Part shown: piece by piece, positions 1-7,907 of the stretch
Layout: each line of letters opens with the position of its first letter
Numbering within the stretch: position 1 is the stretch's first letter
Source: Marinobacter persicus
GTDB taxonomy: Bacteria; Pseudomonadota; Gammaproteobacteria; Pseudomonadales; Oleiphilaceae
Assembly (NCBI RefSeq): GCF_900114155.1
Contig: NZ_FOSC01000002.1
Coordinates: 186,001-250,000 of the forward strand
Direction: 5' to 3'
Length of the DNA stretch: 64,000 nt
Translations under genes and position numbers: made by a program
The notes under the pieces: generated by a model
The model's input: only the letters and a program-made list of their open reading frames with translations
Told to the model about the DNA's origin: nothing
The model's database searches: none

Positions 1-687
1 CGTCAGCAAGCGGATATTATGCACTGGGTGCGCGATCACACGGCCATCCAGCGCCTGAGTGTCTGTCCCAGCTATTATTCGGACGATCCGGTGTTGGACC
101 GGGTGTTCGGTGAGCGACCGGCCGGGTATCTGGAAACGCTGGGCCAGGAGCTGGACCCGGCCATTCAGGTGTTCTGGACCGGCGAGGAAGTGTGTTCCCG
201 GGAAATCTCACCGGGGCATCTGAAACGGGTAGGCAAGTTGCTGGGACGCAAACCGCTGCTTTGGGACAATTACCCGGTGAACGACGGCGATCGCATGTCT
301 CAGCATTTACACTTGCGCGCTTTCACTGGCCGCGCGGCTGCTAATGCCGCCTGGCTGGCCGGCCACGCCATCAACCCGGCGTTGCAGCCTACTTTGACTG
401 CCATTCCCGCGTTAACCCTGGCGGAAAGCTACCGGCTGGGGCCGGATTACCAGTATGGCCAGGCGTTCGTGCACGCTGCCCGGGAAGTGCTGGGCAAGGA
501 ACTGGGCTCGCAGGTACGGAATGACCTGCTGGTGCTGCAGGATGCAGGGCTGGGGCGCCTGAGTGACGAACGCAGGCAGGCGCTTATACATACCTATGAT
601 GCGTTCGATCACCCGGCGGCCAGCGAAATCATGCGCTGGCTGTCGGGCGAGTATCAGGTAACCGACGAAATGGTGGAAACCCAGTAA
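1..687 (+). CDS. GH84-type beta-N-acetylglucosaminidase, C-terminal part (5' end outside window)
   Basis: The frame is open from base 1, so the gene starts upstream; the ATG at 19 is an internal Met, not a start. The visible 228 residues match the end of the GH84 (NAGidase/O-GlcNAcase) catalytic domain: a VCPSYYSDD strand, a WTGEEVCSREI segment, and an LWDNYPVND motif whose Asp and Asn bind the sugar N-acetyl group and hydroxyls in this family. The catalytic Asp pair would lie upstream and cannot be checked. The last 100 or so residues look helical, with no secretion or anchoring motif. The likely role is removal of beta-linked GlcNAc from protein or glycan. It converges on the SIMPL gene, and its stop lies inside a hairpin. 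Family call is firm, substrate unknown. Confidence 0.82.
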   Translation, partial: RQQADIMHWVRDHTAIQRLSVCPSYYSDDPVLDRVFGERPAGYLETLGQELDPAIQVFWTGEEVCSREISPGHLKRVGKLLGRKPLLWDNYPVNDGDRMSQHLHLRAFTGRAAANAAWLAGHAINPALQPTLTAIPALTLAESYRLGPDYQYGQAFVHAAREVLGKELGSQVRNDLLVLQDAGLGRLSDERRQALIHTYDAFDHPAASEIMRWLSGEYQVTDEMVETQ

Positions 688-707
688 CCGGCGATAGCCC
701 GGTTACT
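683..707. terminator. Hairpin holding both convergent stop codons (GH84 / SIMPL)
   Basis: Perfect 9-bp arms (683-691 and 699-707) around a 7-nt loop. The left arm contains the TAA of the plus-strand gene (685-687) and the right arm contains, on the minus strand, the TAA of the SIMPL gene (703-705). There is no T tract on either side, so it is either a weak bidirectional terminator or a 3'-end stabiliser. Termination is inferred. Confidence 0.55.
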
Positions 708-1413
708 CCAGGTAGTAGTCGAAAGTGGACACCACCCGCACGGTTTTGATCGGCTGTTGCGGCTCGGAAATGCCGGGAGCCTGATCCCTGGCGAGAATCT
801 GGAACACCCCCTGGTTGGCCCGGCGCAGACCGCCGAGGCGGGCATCGGCGTCGTTTGCGAACTGGCTGGCCGCTTCCCGCGCAGCGGAAGTGGCCTCGGA
901 GATCATCTCCGGTTTGATGTCGTTCAGGCGATTGAACAGGTAGGTGGGGCCGCTTGGGCCGTAATCCGACGACAGGACCACGCCTGAATCCACCAGTTCG
1001 CTGACATTCTGCGCGGCCTGGCGGACCTTCTGGATGTTATTGCTACGTACCATCAGGGTCTGGTTGATGATGAACTTCTGCGGATTGTTATTGCCTCCGT
1101 AGGCGTTGGCCCGGGTGTCGGTGACATCCAGGCGCTGCAGCTCAACGGCTGAGGTGTCGATAGCCTGCAGTTTCAGGAAGGCGAGAATGGCTTCGCGGCT
1201 GATCCTCGCTTTTTCCTGGGCCTGTTCCAGGGTATCGCCGGTGGCAACGAAGCGCAGGGGCCAGAGTGCCAGATCAGCTTCCACCTCTCTTTCCGCAACG
1301 CCTTTGACGGTCACGTAGCGGTCACCGGTGCGCAGGTCGGTCAGGCCTGCGCTGAGCAAAAAGGCAGCAATAATGGCGCTGGCGCCGAGAATAAGGGCAG
1401 AGACAATTTTCAT
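703..1413 (-). CDS. SIMPL-domain (DUF541) periplasmic protein
   Basis: 236 aa with an N-terminal hydrophobic segment (about residues 5-25) that acts as signal peptide or membrane anchor. It is followed by a SIMPL/DUF541 domain: VTVKGVAEREVEADLA near the start, then the FIINQTLMVRS and SSDYGPSGPTYLFNRLND stretches typical of the longer COG2859-type members. SIMPL proteins are oligomeric envelope proteins of poorly defined function, and some relatives are linked to oxidative-stress or interleukin-receptor-kinase-like roles. An AAGGAG ribosome site just before the ATG at 1413 supports this start. The gene stands alone, divergent from the macrodomain gene and convergent with the GH84 gene. Confidence 0.85.
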   Translation of the reverse strand: MKIVSALILGASAIIAAFLLSAGLTDLRTGDRYVTVKGVAEREVEADLALWPLRFVATGDTLEQAQEKARISREAILAFLKLQAIDTSAVELQRLDVTDTRANAYGGNNNPQKFIINQTLMVRSNNIQKVRQAAQNVSELVDSGVVLSSDYGPSGPTYLFNRLNDIKPEMISEATSAAREAASQFANDADARLGGLRRANQGVFQILARDQAPGISEPQQPIKTVRVVSTFDYYLE

Positions 1414-1516
1414 GGTTCACTCCTTGAGCCGGACCGGCCAACAGAGTCCGGGCGGGCTGCTATCCTGATGTACGGAAAGAGTACCGTTAAGCCGGCGTAT
1501 GGAAAAGGGGAAAAGC

Positions 1517-2026
1517 ATGACAGACGTGTTCATTGAATGCGTGCAGGGCGACATTGCTGACCAGCCGGATATGGATGCCGTCGTCAATGCCGCCAATGCC
1601 CGCCTGATGCCCGGCAGCGGCGTGGCGGGCGCGATTCACTCGGCGGCGGGCCCGGGGCTGGCGGAAGAGTGTCAGCCGTTGGCCCCCATTTCTCCGGGAC
1701 AGGCGGTGATGACCGGCGGCCATGACCTGCCCAACCGGAAAGTCATTCATTGCCTTGGGCCGGTGTTTGGAGTGGATGAGCCCTCGGACCGGTTGCTGGG
1801 CGATTGCTACCGCAATGCGCTCCGGCTTGCAGATGCCGAGGGGCTGGAGTCTGTCGCCTTTCCGGCTATCTCCACGGGTGTGTTCGGGTATCCACTGGCG
1901 GAGGCGGCCAAAGTGGCGGCGGCCGCGATCCGCGACGCGGCGCCGGGTTTGTCCAGTGTGCGGCGCATTCGTTTTGTGTTGTTCAGTGAGTCCGATTTGA
2001 ACGAATTTCGCCGGGCCCTGGCGTGA
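1517..2026 (+). CDS. Macrodomain protein, O-acetyl-ADP-ribose deacetylase type
   Basis: 169 aa, a single macrodomain of the YmdB/MacroD type. Visible motifs are the N-terminal GDIADQPDMDAVVNAANARL (the Asn pair binds the distal ribose), GSGVAGAIHSAAG (the glycine-rich loop) and AISTGVFGYPL (phosphate-binding loop). Members hydrolyse O-acetyl-ADP-ribose or remove mono-ADP-ribose from proteins in the cytosol. Start: an in-frame ATG at 1499 exists, but the ATG at 1517 follows a purine-rich GGGGAAAA ribosome site at proper distance and matches the usual N-terminus. It ends 4 bases before the stop of the convergent ChaN-like gene. No sirtuin or ADP-ribosyltransferase partner is nearby. Confidence 0.88.
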   Translation: MTDVFIECVQGDIADQPDMDAVVNAANARLMPGSGVAGAIHSAAGPGLAEECQPLAPISPGQAVMTGGHDLPNRKVIHCLGPVFGVDEPSDRLLGDCYRNALRLADAEGLESVAFPAISTGVFGYPLAEAAKVAAAAIRDAAPGLSSVRRIRFVLFSESDLNEFRRALA

Positions 2027-2030
2027 GACG

Positions 2031-3035
2031 TCAGTCGCAGCTGGCTTCGGGGCTGCGGCTGAAACGTTCTGTCATGGCCTCGCGCCGGCGTTCGTCGTCC
2101 CTGAACTCCTGTGGCAGTGGCTGAATGAAATAGAGGTAATCGCCCCGTTCGCGGTGTTTCTCCAGTGGCGGAGAGTCCGCATCGGCCGGCCAGTTGACGG
2201 GTGAAATCACCGCTATGGTCAGGTCGGGTGCCCGTTTTTCCAGGACCGCCACAGTGCCCAGCCGGTCCTCACTGTGGAAGGTGCCGGTCAGGTGTATCAC
2301 CTGGTGGTCAGGGTGGCGTTCGCGGGCCTCAAGAATGCGCGCCGCCATGGTGTTGTCGCGCAGCAACTGGGCCTTGTAGGTGTTGAGCATAAGCCCGGAC
2401 AGTTCGTCGTCTTTCGTTCCATGGCTGCCACCAATGGCCTCCACGAACTTGTCCTTGTAGGCAGGTGTATCGAGGAAGGGGGCGTCAGGCAGTTGGCGGC
2501 GCTCGTCGGCATCCAGGCGCTCCAGATAGTCCGGCCCCAGGCGACCGATGCAGCGGACAGTGTTGGCGGGCGCGTTGGCGGCAATGACCGGAAGCGAATG
2601 CTGTTTGGCGAATTCAACCAGCGGGCGGTAGGAGGCCCGATAGTTGTCCCAGGCGTTGGCATCTTCGCGCATTTCGGTTTCACCGGTGTGTCCGGCCAGA
2701 TAATCATCGAGCGCCGGCTGATGGTCCAGGTTGAACTGTTCCATGGTTAGCACCTGGCGTGGATTCAGACGCCACAGGGCCTGTTGAAGGCGGGCCTGTA
2801 GCAGGTGAGAGGCATGATGGCCGTGATGCTCGCCGATGATCACGATGTCGGTATCGGCCAGTCGTGTTGCCAGGGCCTGAACGGACAGCGCTTGCCCGGT
2901 GGCCGGGTCCACCAGCCGGGCATCGTACTGGCTGGCGGGGCGCTCCATCGGTTCGTGGGCCATTCGGGCTGAATGGCTGGCGGCGCAACCGGACGCCAGG
3001 GTGGCAAAACCAAGGGCAAGGATCAGTGTTTTCAT
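2031..3035 (-). CDS. ChaN-family lipoprotein
   Basis: 334 aa. A lipoprotein signal with an ASGC lipobox puts the lipidated Cys at residue 17, so the protein should be membrane-anchored in the envelope. The body is the ChaN/PhuW-like fold (haem-binding lipoprotein family), with IIGEHHGHHASH at about residues 64-76, TMEQFNLDHQP, and HLTGTFHSEDRLG near residue 250. ChaN relatives bind haem as dimers and are often tied to iron uptake, but no haem or iron transport gene is adjacent. It lies 16 bases downstream of the small ribbon-helix-helix gene on the same strand, so the two are probably co-transcribed. Confidence 0.85.
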   Translation of the reverse strand: MKTLILALGFATLASGCAASHSARMAHEPMERPASQYDARLVDPATGQALSVQALATRLADTDIVIIGEHHGHHASHLLQARLQQALWRLNPRQVLTMEQFNLDHQPALDDYLAGHTGETEMREDANAWDNYRASYRPLVEFAKQHSLPVIAANAPANTVRCIGRLGPDYLERLDADERRQLPDAPFLDTPAYKDKFVEAIGGSHGTKDDELSGLMLNTYKAQLLRDNTMAARILEARERHPDHQVIHLTGTFHSEDRLGTVAVLEKRAPDLTIAVISPVNWPADADSPPLEKHRERGDYLYFIQPLPQEFRDDERRREAMTERFSRSPEASCD

Positions 3036-3051
3036 GGCCTGTTATACGACG

Positions 3052-3240
3052 TCAGGATTGATCGGTTTTCTGCCGTTTGTGTTCGCGCCAGTCCGGTCCC
3101 AGGCGTTCTTCCACGTACTCGCGGATGAACTGTCGGACTTTCTGGGACGGGGTGACGTCTTCTTCCTTGCACAGGGCCTCGAACGTCGCCTTTTTCTCCG
3201 GGTCGATCAGCAGGGTGAGTCGGGCAGTGCGGTTTTCCAT
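3052..3240 (-). CDS. Small ribbon-helix-helix (CopG/Arc-like) DNA-binding protein
   Basis: 62 aa. The N-terminal strand NRTARLTLLID, followed by two helices (PEKKATFEALCKEE and TPSQKVRQFIREYVEER), is the beta-helix-helix layout of RHH repressors, which bind DNA as dimers through the strand. The C-terminus is charged. Start: the ATG at 3240 is preceded by AAGGAG, 13 bases upstream, a little far; an in-frame TTG at 3252 sits too close to that site. It heads an operon with the ChaN-like lipoprotein and is divergent from dauA. The inverted repeat at 3297-3315 between the two is a natural candidate operator. No toxin gene is adjacent, so an antitoxin role is not supported. Confidence 0.75.
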   Translation of the reverse strand: MENRTARLTLLIDPEKKATFEALCKEEDVTPSQKVRQFIREYVEERLGPDWREHKRQKTDQS

Positions 3241-3296
3241 GGTGCGGAACAATCTCCTTCGCCTGATGCAAGCGGCTTAGCAGTGTCTGATTTGGT

Positions 3297-3315
3297 ATGT
3301 TAATCAGGTTAACAT
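3297..3315. promoter_or_regulatory. Inverted repeat between RHH regulator and dauA, candidate operator
   Basis: Perfect 7-bp arms ATGTTAA and TTAACAT separated by 5 bases (TCAGG), in an AT-rich stretch unlike the surrounding GC-rich DNA. It lies 57 bases upstream of the RHH start and 57 bases upstream of the dauA start, so a bound dimer could control both directions. Binding by the neighbouring RHH protein is an inference from position only. Confidence 0.5.
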
Positions 3316-3372
3316 TGAATGATCAAATAACAACCATATAATGTAAAGAAAATTCCGCCGGCGAGTACTGTC

Positions 3373-5103
3373 ATGTCCCATCGAGCCCATCTGTTTTCCC
3401 TGCGAGTCGCCCATGCCTTCCGCGAAGCCTGCCTGGACGAACGCTATGATGGCCGCCGGTTTGTCAAAGATGCCATGGCCGGTATCACGGTGGGCATTAT
3501 TGCCATTCCTCTGGCCATGGCGCTGGCCATCGCCAGTGGTGTAGCGCCCCAGTACGGCCTTTATACGGCCTTTATTGCCGGTTTTGTCATTGCTCTGACC
3601 GGCGGTAGTCGTTTCAGTATCTCGGGGCCCACAGCCGCCTTTGTGGTGATCCTCTATCCGATTGCCCAGGAATATGGTCTTGGCGGCCTGTTGCTGGCCA
3701 CGCTGATGTCCGGCGCGCTGCTGGTGATCATGGCGCTGATGCGGCTGGGCCGGTTTATCGAGTATATCCCGGAGGCGGTCACCCTGGGCTTCACCGGCGG
3801 TATTGCCGTGGTGATTGTCACCCTGCAGGTAAAAGACTTCCTGGGGCTGCCGATCGACGCCATGCCCGAACATTACTGGGACAAACTGGCGGTGCTGGGC
3901 CAGGCCATGCCACAAATCGATACCATGAGTACGCTGGTGGCCGCCGCTACGCTCGCGGTGATGCTTGTCTGGCCACGACTGCGCACGCCCGTGCCGCCAC
4001 ACCTGCCGGCGGTGCTGATCGGCAGTGGCCTGGCCCTGTTGCTGAATGCCGGTGGCGCGGGTATTGAAACCATTGGCTCACGCTTCAGTTACCTGCTGCC
4101 GGACGGCACCACCGGTGCGGGTATTCCGCCGTTCCTGCCGGAGTTTGCCTGGCCCTGGCAACAGCCGGGGCCGGACGGCGAGCCGCTGGGATTGTCCTGG
4201 ACCATGGTTCAGGAGTTGCTGCCGGCAGCCTTCGCCATTGCCATGCTGGGTGCCATTGAATCGCTGCTGTGCGCGGTGGTGCTTGATGGGATGTCCGGCA
4301 AGCGGCACAGCGCCAACAGCGAGCTGATGGGCCAGGGCATCGGTAACATGGTGGTGCCGTTTTTCGGTGGTATTACCGCCACCGCCGCCATTGCCCGTTC
4401 GGCCGCCAACTACCGGGCCGGGGCTCAGTCGCCGGTGGCGGCGATGATTCACGCTATCGTCGTTCTGTTGGCGCTGGTGTCCCTGGCCGGGGTGCTGGCC
4501 TATCTGCCCATGCCGGCGATGGCGGCGCTGCTGGTGATGGTGGCCTGGAACATGAGCGAGGCACCCAAGGCGGCGCATTTGCTGAAAACCGCCCCCCGAG
4601 GCGATGTGCTGGTGTTTCTGACCTGCTTCGGCCTCACCGTGGCGCTGGACATGGTGATTGCCATCACCACCGGTATTCTGCTGGCGGCGGTGTTGTTCAT
4701 GCGGGAAATGGCGAAGATGACCCGGGTAACCGATATCACCGACAGCAAGCGCATAGACCGGTCGCAGCTGCCGGAAGGCTGGCGGGTCTTCAAGATCAAT
4801 GGTCCGCTGTTTTTCGCCGCCGCCGACCGGATTTTTGGTGAGTTGGCGGAGCTGTCCCGTGAGGCGAAGGGCTTTATCCTGTACATGGATGGCGTCACGG
4901 TCCTGGATGCCGGGGGGCTTTCCGCGTTGGGCAAGCTGATCGACACCTGCCGGGAAACCGGCAGCCAGGTGATCATCGCCGATCTGCAGTTCCAGCCGCT
5001 CAAGGCGCTGGCCCGGGCCGGGCTGGAGCCGGAGGCCGGGGTCAGCCGCTTTACGCCCACCCTGGCGGCGGCACTGGAGGCAGCCGGTACCGGCAATGCC
5101 TGA
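3373..5103 (+). CDS. dauA: SulP-family C4-dicarboxylate transporter DauA
   Basis: 576 aa, with the usual layout of a SulP transporter: about residues 30-430 form the membrane domain and the cytoplasmic STAS domain follows (about 465-570). Extended blocks match E. coli DauA (YchM): AGITVGIIAIPLAMALAI, SGVAPQYGLYTA, TGGSRFSISGPTAAFVVILYP, AMLGAIESLLCAVVLDGM and FFGGITATAAIARSAAN. DauA takes up succinate, fumarate and aspartate at the inner membrane, and in E. coli its STAS domain contacts acyl carrier protein. The STAS segment keeps the DGVTVLDAGGL loop. Substrate is assigned from this similarity; sulfate or bicarbonate cannot be excluded. The channel-like gene follows 80 bases downstream on the same strand. 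Confidence 0.88.
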   Translation: MSHRAHLFSLRVAHAFREACLDERYDGRRFVKDAMAGITVGIIAIPLAMALAIASGVAPQYGLYTAFIAGFVIALTGGSRFSISGPTAAFVVILYPIAQEYGLGGLLLATLMSGALLVIMALMRLGRFIEYIPEAVTLGFTGGIAVVIVTLQVKDFLGLPIDAMPEHYWDKLAVLGQAMPQIDTMSTLVAAATLAVMLVWPRLRTPVPPHLPAVLIGSGLALLLNAGGAGIETIGSRFSYLLPDGTTGAGIPPFLPEFAWPWQQPGPDGEPLGLSWTMVQELLPAAFAIAMLGAIESLLCAVVLDGMSGKRHSANSELMGQGIGNMVVPFFGGITATAAIARSAANYRAGAQSPVAAMIHAIVVLLALVSLAGVLAYLPMPAMAALLVMVAWNMSEAPKAAHLLKTAPRGDVLVFLTCFGLTVALDMVIAITTGILLAAVLFMREMAKMTRVTDITDSKRIDRSQLPEGWRVFKINGPLFFAAADRIFGELAELSREAKGFILYMDGVTVLDAGGLSALGKLIDTCRETGSQVIIADLQFQPLKALARAGLEPEAGVSRFTPTLAAALEAAGTGNA

Positions 5104-5183
5104 ACGGCCGGCAGCTCCGGCACTCTGTTTTCCCCGCGCTTTGCTCTATCCTGTGCGTAAGATTTTTGTGCACAGGATACGCC

Positions 5184-7139
5184 ATGCTGCCTTTCCGTCT
5201 GATTGACCGGGTCAAATTTATTGTCGAGCGCCAGCTGGTGAAGGGCGCCGGCTTCCAGTTACTGGTGGTCGGGCTGTTCATCGCGCTGATCTCACTGCTT
5301 GGCGGACTGCTGGTGGTGCTGCCAGCCACTGATGAGTTCGAGGATGTCAGCTCGGCCATCTGGTGGGCCTTTCTGCGCCTGACCGACCCGGGTTACCTGG
5401 GTGATGACCTGGGTACCTGGCAGCGGATTATTTCCACCCTGCTGACCATCTCCGGCTATGTGGTGTTCATGGGTACTCTGGTGGCCATCCTGACCCGCTG
5501 GCTGATCGCCAAAATGGAAGACCTGGAGCGGGGGCTGACACCGGTTACCCTGAAAAACCATCTGGTGGTGCTGGGCTGGAGTGCGCAAACACCGCCGTTG
5601 GTGGCCGAGCTGTTCGGCTCGACCGGCCGTGTGCAGCGTTTTCTGGAAAAGCACGACACCCAGACCCTGCGGGTGGTGGTGTTGGCGGAGAATGCCGGGG
5701 CCGGACAACTGCACGAACTGGCCAGCGAGCCGGGTATTGGGCGCCGCTCCCGGGAAGTGATCCTGCGCAGTGGCTCGGCCATTCAGCCCGAGGCGCTGCA
5801 GCGGGTGGCCTGTCTGGACGCCGCTGCGGTGATTGTGCCCAGCCAGGAGCACGGGGGCGGGAGTTTCGTGACCCCGGATGTGGAAACGGTCAAGGCGTTG
5901 CTGTCGATTGCTGCCCAGGCCCGTCACTTTGGCAGTTCGCTGCCATTTGTGGTGGCGGAAATCCAGGACATGCGCAAACTGCCGGTGATCGAGCGCGCCT
6001 ACCCGGGGCCGGTGGAGGTGGTGGCCGGCGATGCCACCATCAGCCGGTTGATGGTGCAGAACGTGCTGCACCATGGTCTGTCGGAGGTATACAACGAGCT
6101 GCTGACGGCCGGCGAGGGCAATGAGATTTTTGTCCGTGGCGGTGAGACCGCCGAGGGCCTGACCCTGGGCGAACTGGCCAGGCAACGGCCCCATGCCATC
6201 GTCCTGGGACTGTTGAAGCCAGCCGGCAGGCCGGGCACGGGGTGGCAGGTAGAGTTGCCGGCACCGTCCGATACCGTAATCCGAGCCGAAGACCGGGTTG
6301 TGTTGCTGGCCCGCGATTACCAGCACACCGGCGCGGATACTCGGGTTGCCACGCTGCCGATTATCGAACTAGGGAAGCCGCCGGTTATTGGTCCCGAGAA
6401 AACCGGCTTTCAGCGCATTCTGGTGTTGGGATGGAACCGAAGGGTGGCCAATCTTGCCCGGGAGTTTGCCAGCTACCGGGACCGACAGTTTCAGCTGGAC
6501 CTGGTGTCGGTCATTCCTGTTGCCGAGCGGGAGCGGGAAATTGCTCGCCACGGTGTGGATTTGAGCCTGGTCAACGGCCGGTTGCTGGAAGCCGATTACA
6601 TGGTGGAGGCAGACCTGCGCCGGTTGAACCCGGCCTCCTACGATACCGTGATGCTGCTCAGTAGCGACCGGGTGGGTTCGGATGAAGAGGCCGATGCCCG
6701 GGCCATGGTGGGCTACCTTCAGCTGGAAGACATTCTGGCCGAATTCGCCCGTCGGCCGCAGGTGATCATGGAACTGAGTGATCCGGACAACCGTCACCTG
6801 CTGTACGGCCACCAGAGCGAAATGCTGATCAGCCCGATGATCCTGAGCCATGTGCTGGCCCAGGTGGCGTTGCGCCGTGAGCTGCGGGCCGTGCTCGATG
6901 AACTGTTCACCGCGGGCGGCGCGGAAGTCCAGTTCCGCAACCCCCATGATTATCCGCTGCCGGCGAGTGCCACCTTCCAGGTTCTGGAGAAAATCGTGGC
7001 GGCCCGGGGCGAAGTGGCGCTGGGCGTTTACCGTGCCCAGGCCGATGAGCGGGGCCGGCATCTGGCCATGAACCCGCCCCGGCAGGACTACCTGGAATTG
7101 CAAGAAGGGGACCGTTTGTTGGTGTTATGCAGGACCTGA
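5184..7139 (+). CDS. CASTOR/POLLUX-type ion channel protein with two NAD-binding-like regulatory domains
   Basis: 651 aa. There are two N-terminal membrane segments (about residues 24-48 and 82-110) with a hydrophobic loop between them (IWWAFLRLTDPGYLGDD) in the place of a pore loop. A long cytoplasmic part follows, with Rossmann-like signatures at LKNHLVVLGWSAQTPPLV and GFQRILVLGWNRRVANLA. This matches bacterial relatives of the plant nuclear channels CASTOR/POLLUX (DMI1), which resemble RCK-regulated K+ channels. Start: ATG at 5184, preceded by AGGA; an upstream in-frame TTG at 5166 lacks a ribosome site. It probably passes cations, but the ion is unknown. Its stop lies in a palindrome shared with the CBS gene. 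Confidence 0.8.
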   Translation: MLPFRLIDRVKFIVERQLVKGAGFQLLVVGLFIALISLLGGLLVVLPATDEFEDVSSAIWWAFLRLTDPGYLGDDLGTWQRIISTLLTISGYVVFMGTLVAILTRWLIAKMEDLERGLTPVTLKNHLVVLGWSAQTPPLVAELFGSTGRVQRFLEKHDTQTLRVVVLAENAGAGQLHELASEPGIGRRSREVILRSGSAIQPEALQRVACLDAAAVIVPSQEHGGGSFVTPDVETVKALLSIAAQARHFGSSLPFVVAEIQDMRKLPVIERAYPGPVEVVAGDATISRLMVQNVLHHGLSEVYNELLTAGEGNEIFVRGGETAEGLTLGELARQRPHAIVLGLLKPAGRPGTGWQVELPAPSDTVIRAEDRVVLLARDYQHTGADTRVATLPIIELGKPPVIGPEKTGFQRILVLGWNRRVANLAREFASYRDRQFQLDLVSVIPVAEREREIARHGVDLSLVNGRLLEADYMVEADLRRLNPASYDTVMLLSSDRVGSDEEADARAMVGYLQLEDILAEFARRPQVIMELSDPDNRHLLYGHQSEMLISPMILSHVLAQVALRRELRAVLDELFTAGGAEVQFRNPHDYPLPASATFQVLEKIVAARGEVALGVYRAQADERGRHLAMNPPRQDYLELQEGDRLLVLCRT

Positions 7140-7158
7140 GCCGCAGCGAGCGGCTCAG
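7136..7158. terminator. Hairpin holding both convergent stop codons (channel gene / CBS gene)
   Basis: Perfect 9-bp GC-rich arms CTGAGCCGC (7136-7144) and GCGGCTCAG (7150-7158) with a 5-nt loop. The TGA of the plus-strand channel gene (7137-7139) and the TGA of the minus-strand CBS gene (7155-7157) sit at mirror positions in the arms. No T tract follows, so efficient intrinsic termination is uncertain. Confidence 0.55.
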
Positions 7159-7544
7159 TCGATGGTGTCCAGCAAGGCCTGCATGATGTCATCCATGACC
7201 ACAAACCCTTTCAGATCGTTGTCGGCCAGTACCAGCAAGCGCTTAACCCGGTGTTCGGTCATCAGCCGGGCCGCATGCCGGAGTGCCAGGTTTTCACCCA
7301 CGCTGATCACCGGTTTGGCGCAGATGTCGTAGACGTTCAGCAAATCAATGTCGCCGTCCTCGGAAATCACCGCCTTCAGCACATTGGTGTAGGTAATCAG
7401 GCCCCAGGCGTCGTGTTCATTCTGGCGCTCTACGATCAGCGATTTCACTCCGTGCTGCTTCATCATCGACAGGGCTTCGCGCACCTTGGCGAAGGGGGAG
7501 ATGGTGATGTTGTCGGTCACCATAACGTCTTTGACCAGTTTCAT
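7155..7544 (-). CDS. Stand-alone CBS-domain pair protein
   Basis: 129 aa made almost wholly of two CBS motifs: KDVMVTDNITISPFAKVREAL with HGVKSLIV (residues 5-40), and AKPVISVGENLALRHAARLM with HRVKRLLV (76-106). CBS pairs bind adenine nucleotides and report energy state to a partner protein. It begins 12 bases after the PII-like gene and is third in the operon DUF1538, PII-like, CBS. Since it has no other domain, it most likely acts in trans on the membrane protein or the PII-like protein. That partnership is inferred from linkage. Confidence 0.88.
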   Translation of the reverse strand: MKLVKDVMVTDNITISPFAKVREALSMMKQHGVKSLIVERQNEHDAWGLITYTNVLKAVISEDGDIDLLNVYDICAKPVISVGENLALRHAARLMTEHRVKRLLVLADNDLKGFVVMDDIMQALLDTID

Positions 7545-7556
7545 GGGGCTCTCCGA

Positions 7557-7907
7557 TCAGAAAGTGTCTTTAACGTGTTGTTCGAATTTTTCCACCTGGG
7601 CCAGATCAATGCCGCCCAGATGCTCCAGCGGTACCGTAAATACCAGTCCCTGGGAGTCTTTCGGGTCGGGTGTGATGATTTTCTGGATGGTTTTCAACAC
7701 CTCCAGTGACAGACCCTTTTCCAGAACCATCAAAAGCACACTCTGGTTGCCTTCGTAGGTCATGCCGAAAAACGTTTTTTTGGCGGTATTGCTGACGCCT
7801 CTACCGGACACCAGGGTAATACCGCCGGCGCCGCATTCCCGGGCCTTGTCGATGCATTTCTGTTCCAGGTCTTCCGGGACAACGGCGACCAGTGCCGAGA
7901 ATTTCAT
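7557..7907 (-). CDS. PII-like nitrogen-regulator-family protein, divergent
   Basis: 116 aa, the usual PII length. The ferredoxin-like core is recognisable: VPEDLEQKCIDKARECGAGG, the loop entry VSGRG at 34-38, and LLMVLEKGLSLEVLKTI. It departs from GlnB/GlnK in two key places. The T-loop (about 36-52) lacks the RGAEY uridylylation site, though it has one Tyr (51) near the loop's end, and the TGxxGDGK ATP-binding B-loop is replaced by TPDPKDSQG. It is therefore a PII-like sensor rather than a canonical nitrogen regulator. Its start codon overlaps the stop of the DUF1538 gene (ATGA), which points to translational coupling and matched amounts, as in PII-like/transporter pairs. Confidence 0.82.
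   Translation of the reverse strand: MKFSALVAVVPEDLEQKCIDKARECGAGGITLVSGRGVSNTAKKTFFGMTYEGNQSVLLMVLEKGLSLEVLKTIQKIITPDPKDSQGLVFTVPLEHLGGIDLAQVEKFEQHVKDTF

Noticed and set aside
3052..3240. RHH gene as antitoxin of a toxin-antitoxin pair
   Set aside because: No small toxin-like gene overlaps or abuts it; the neighbours are a lipoprotein and a transporter.
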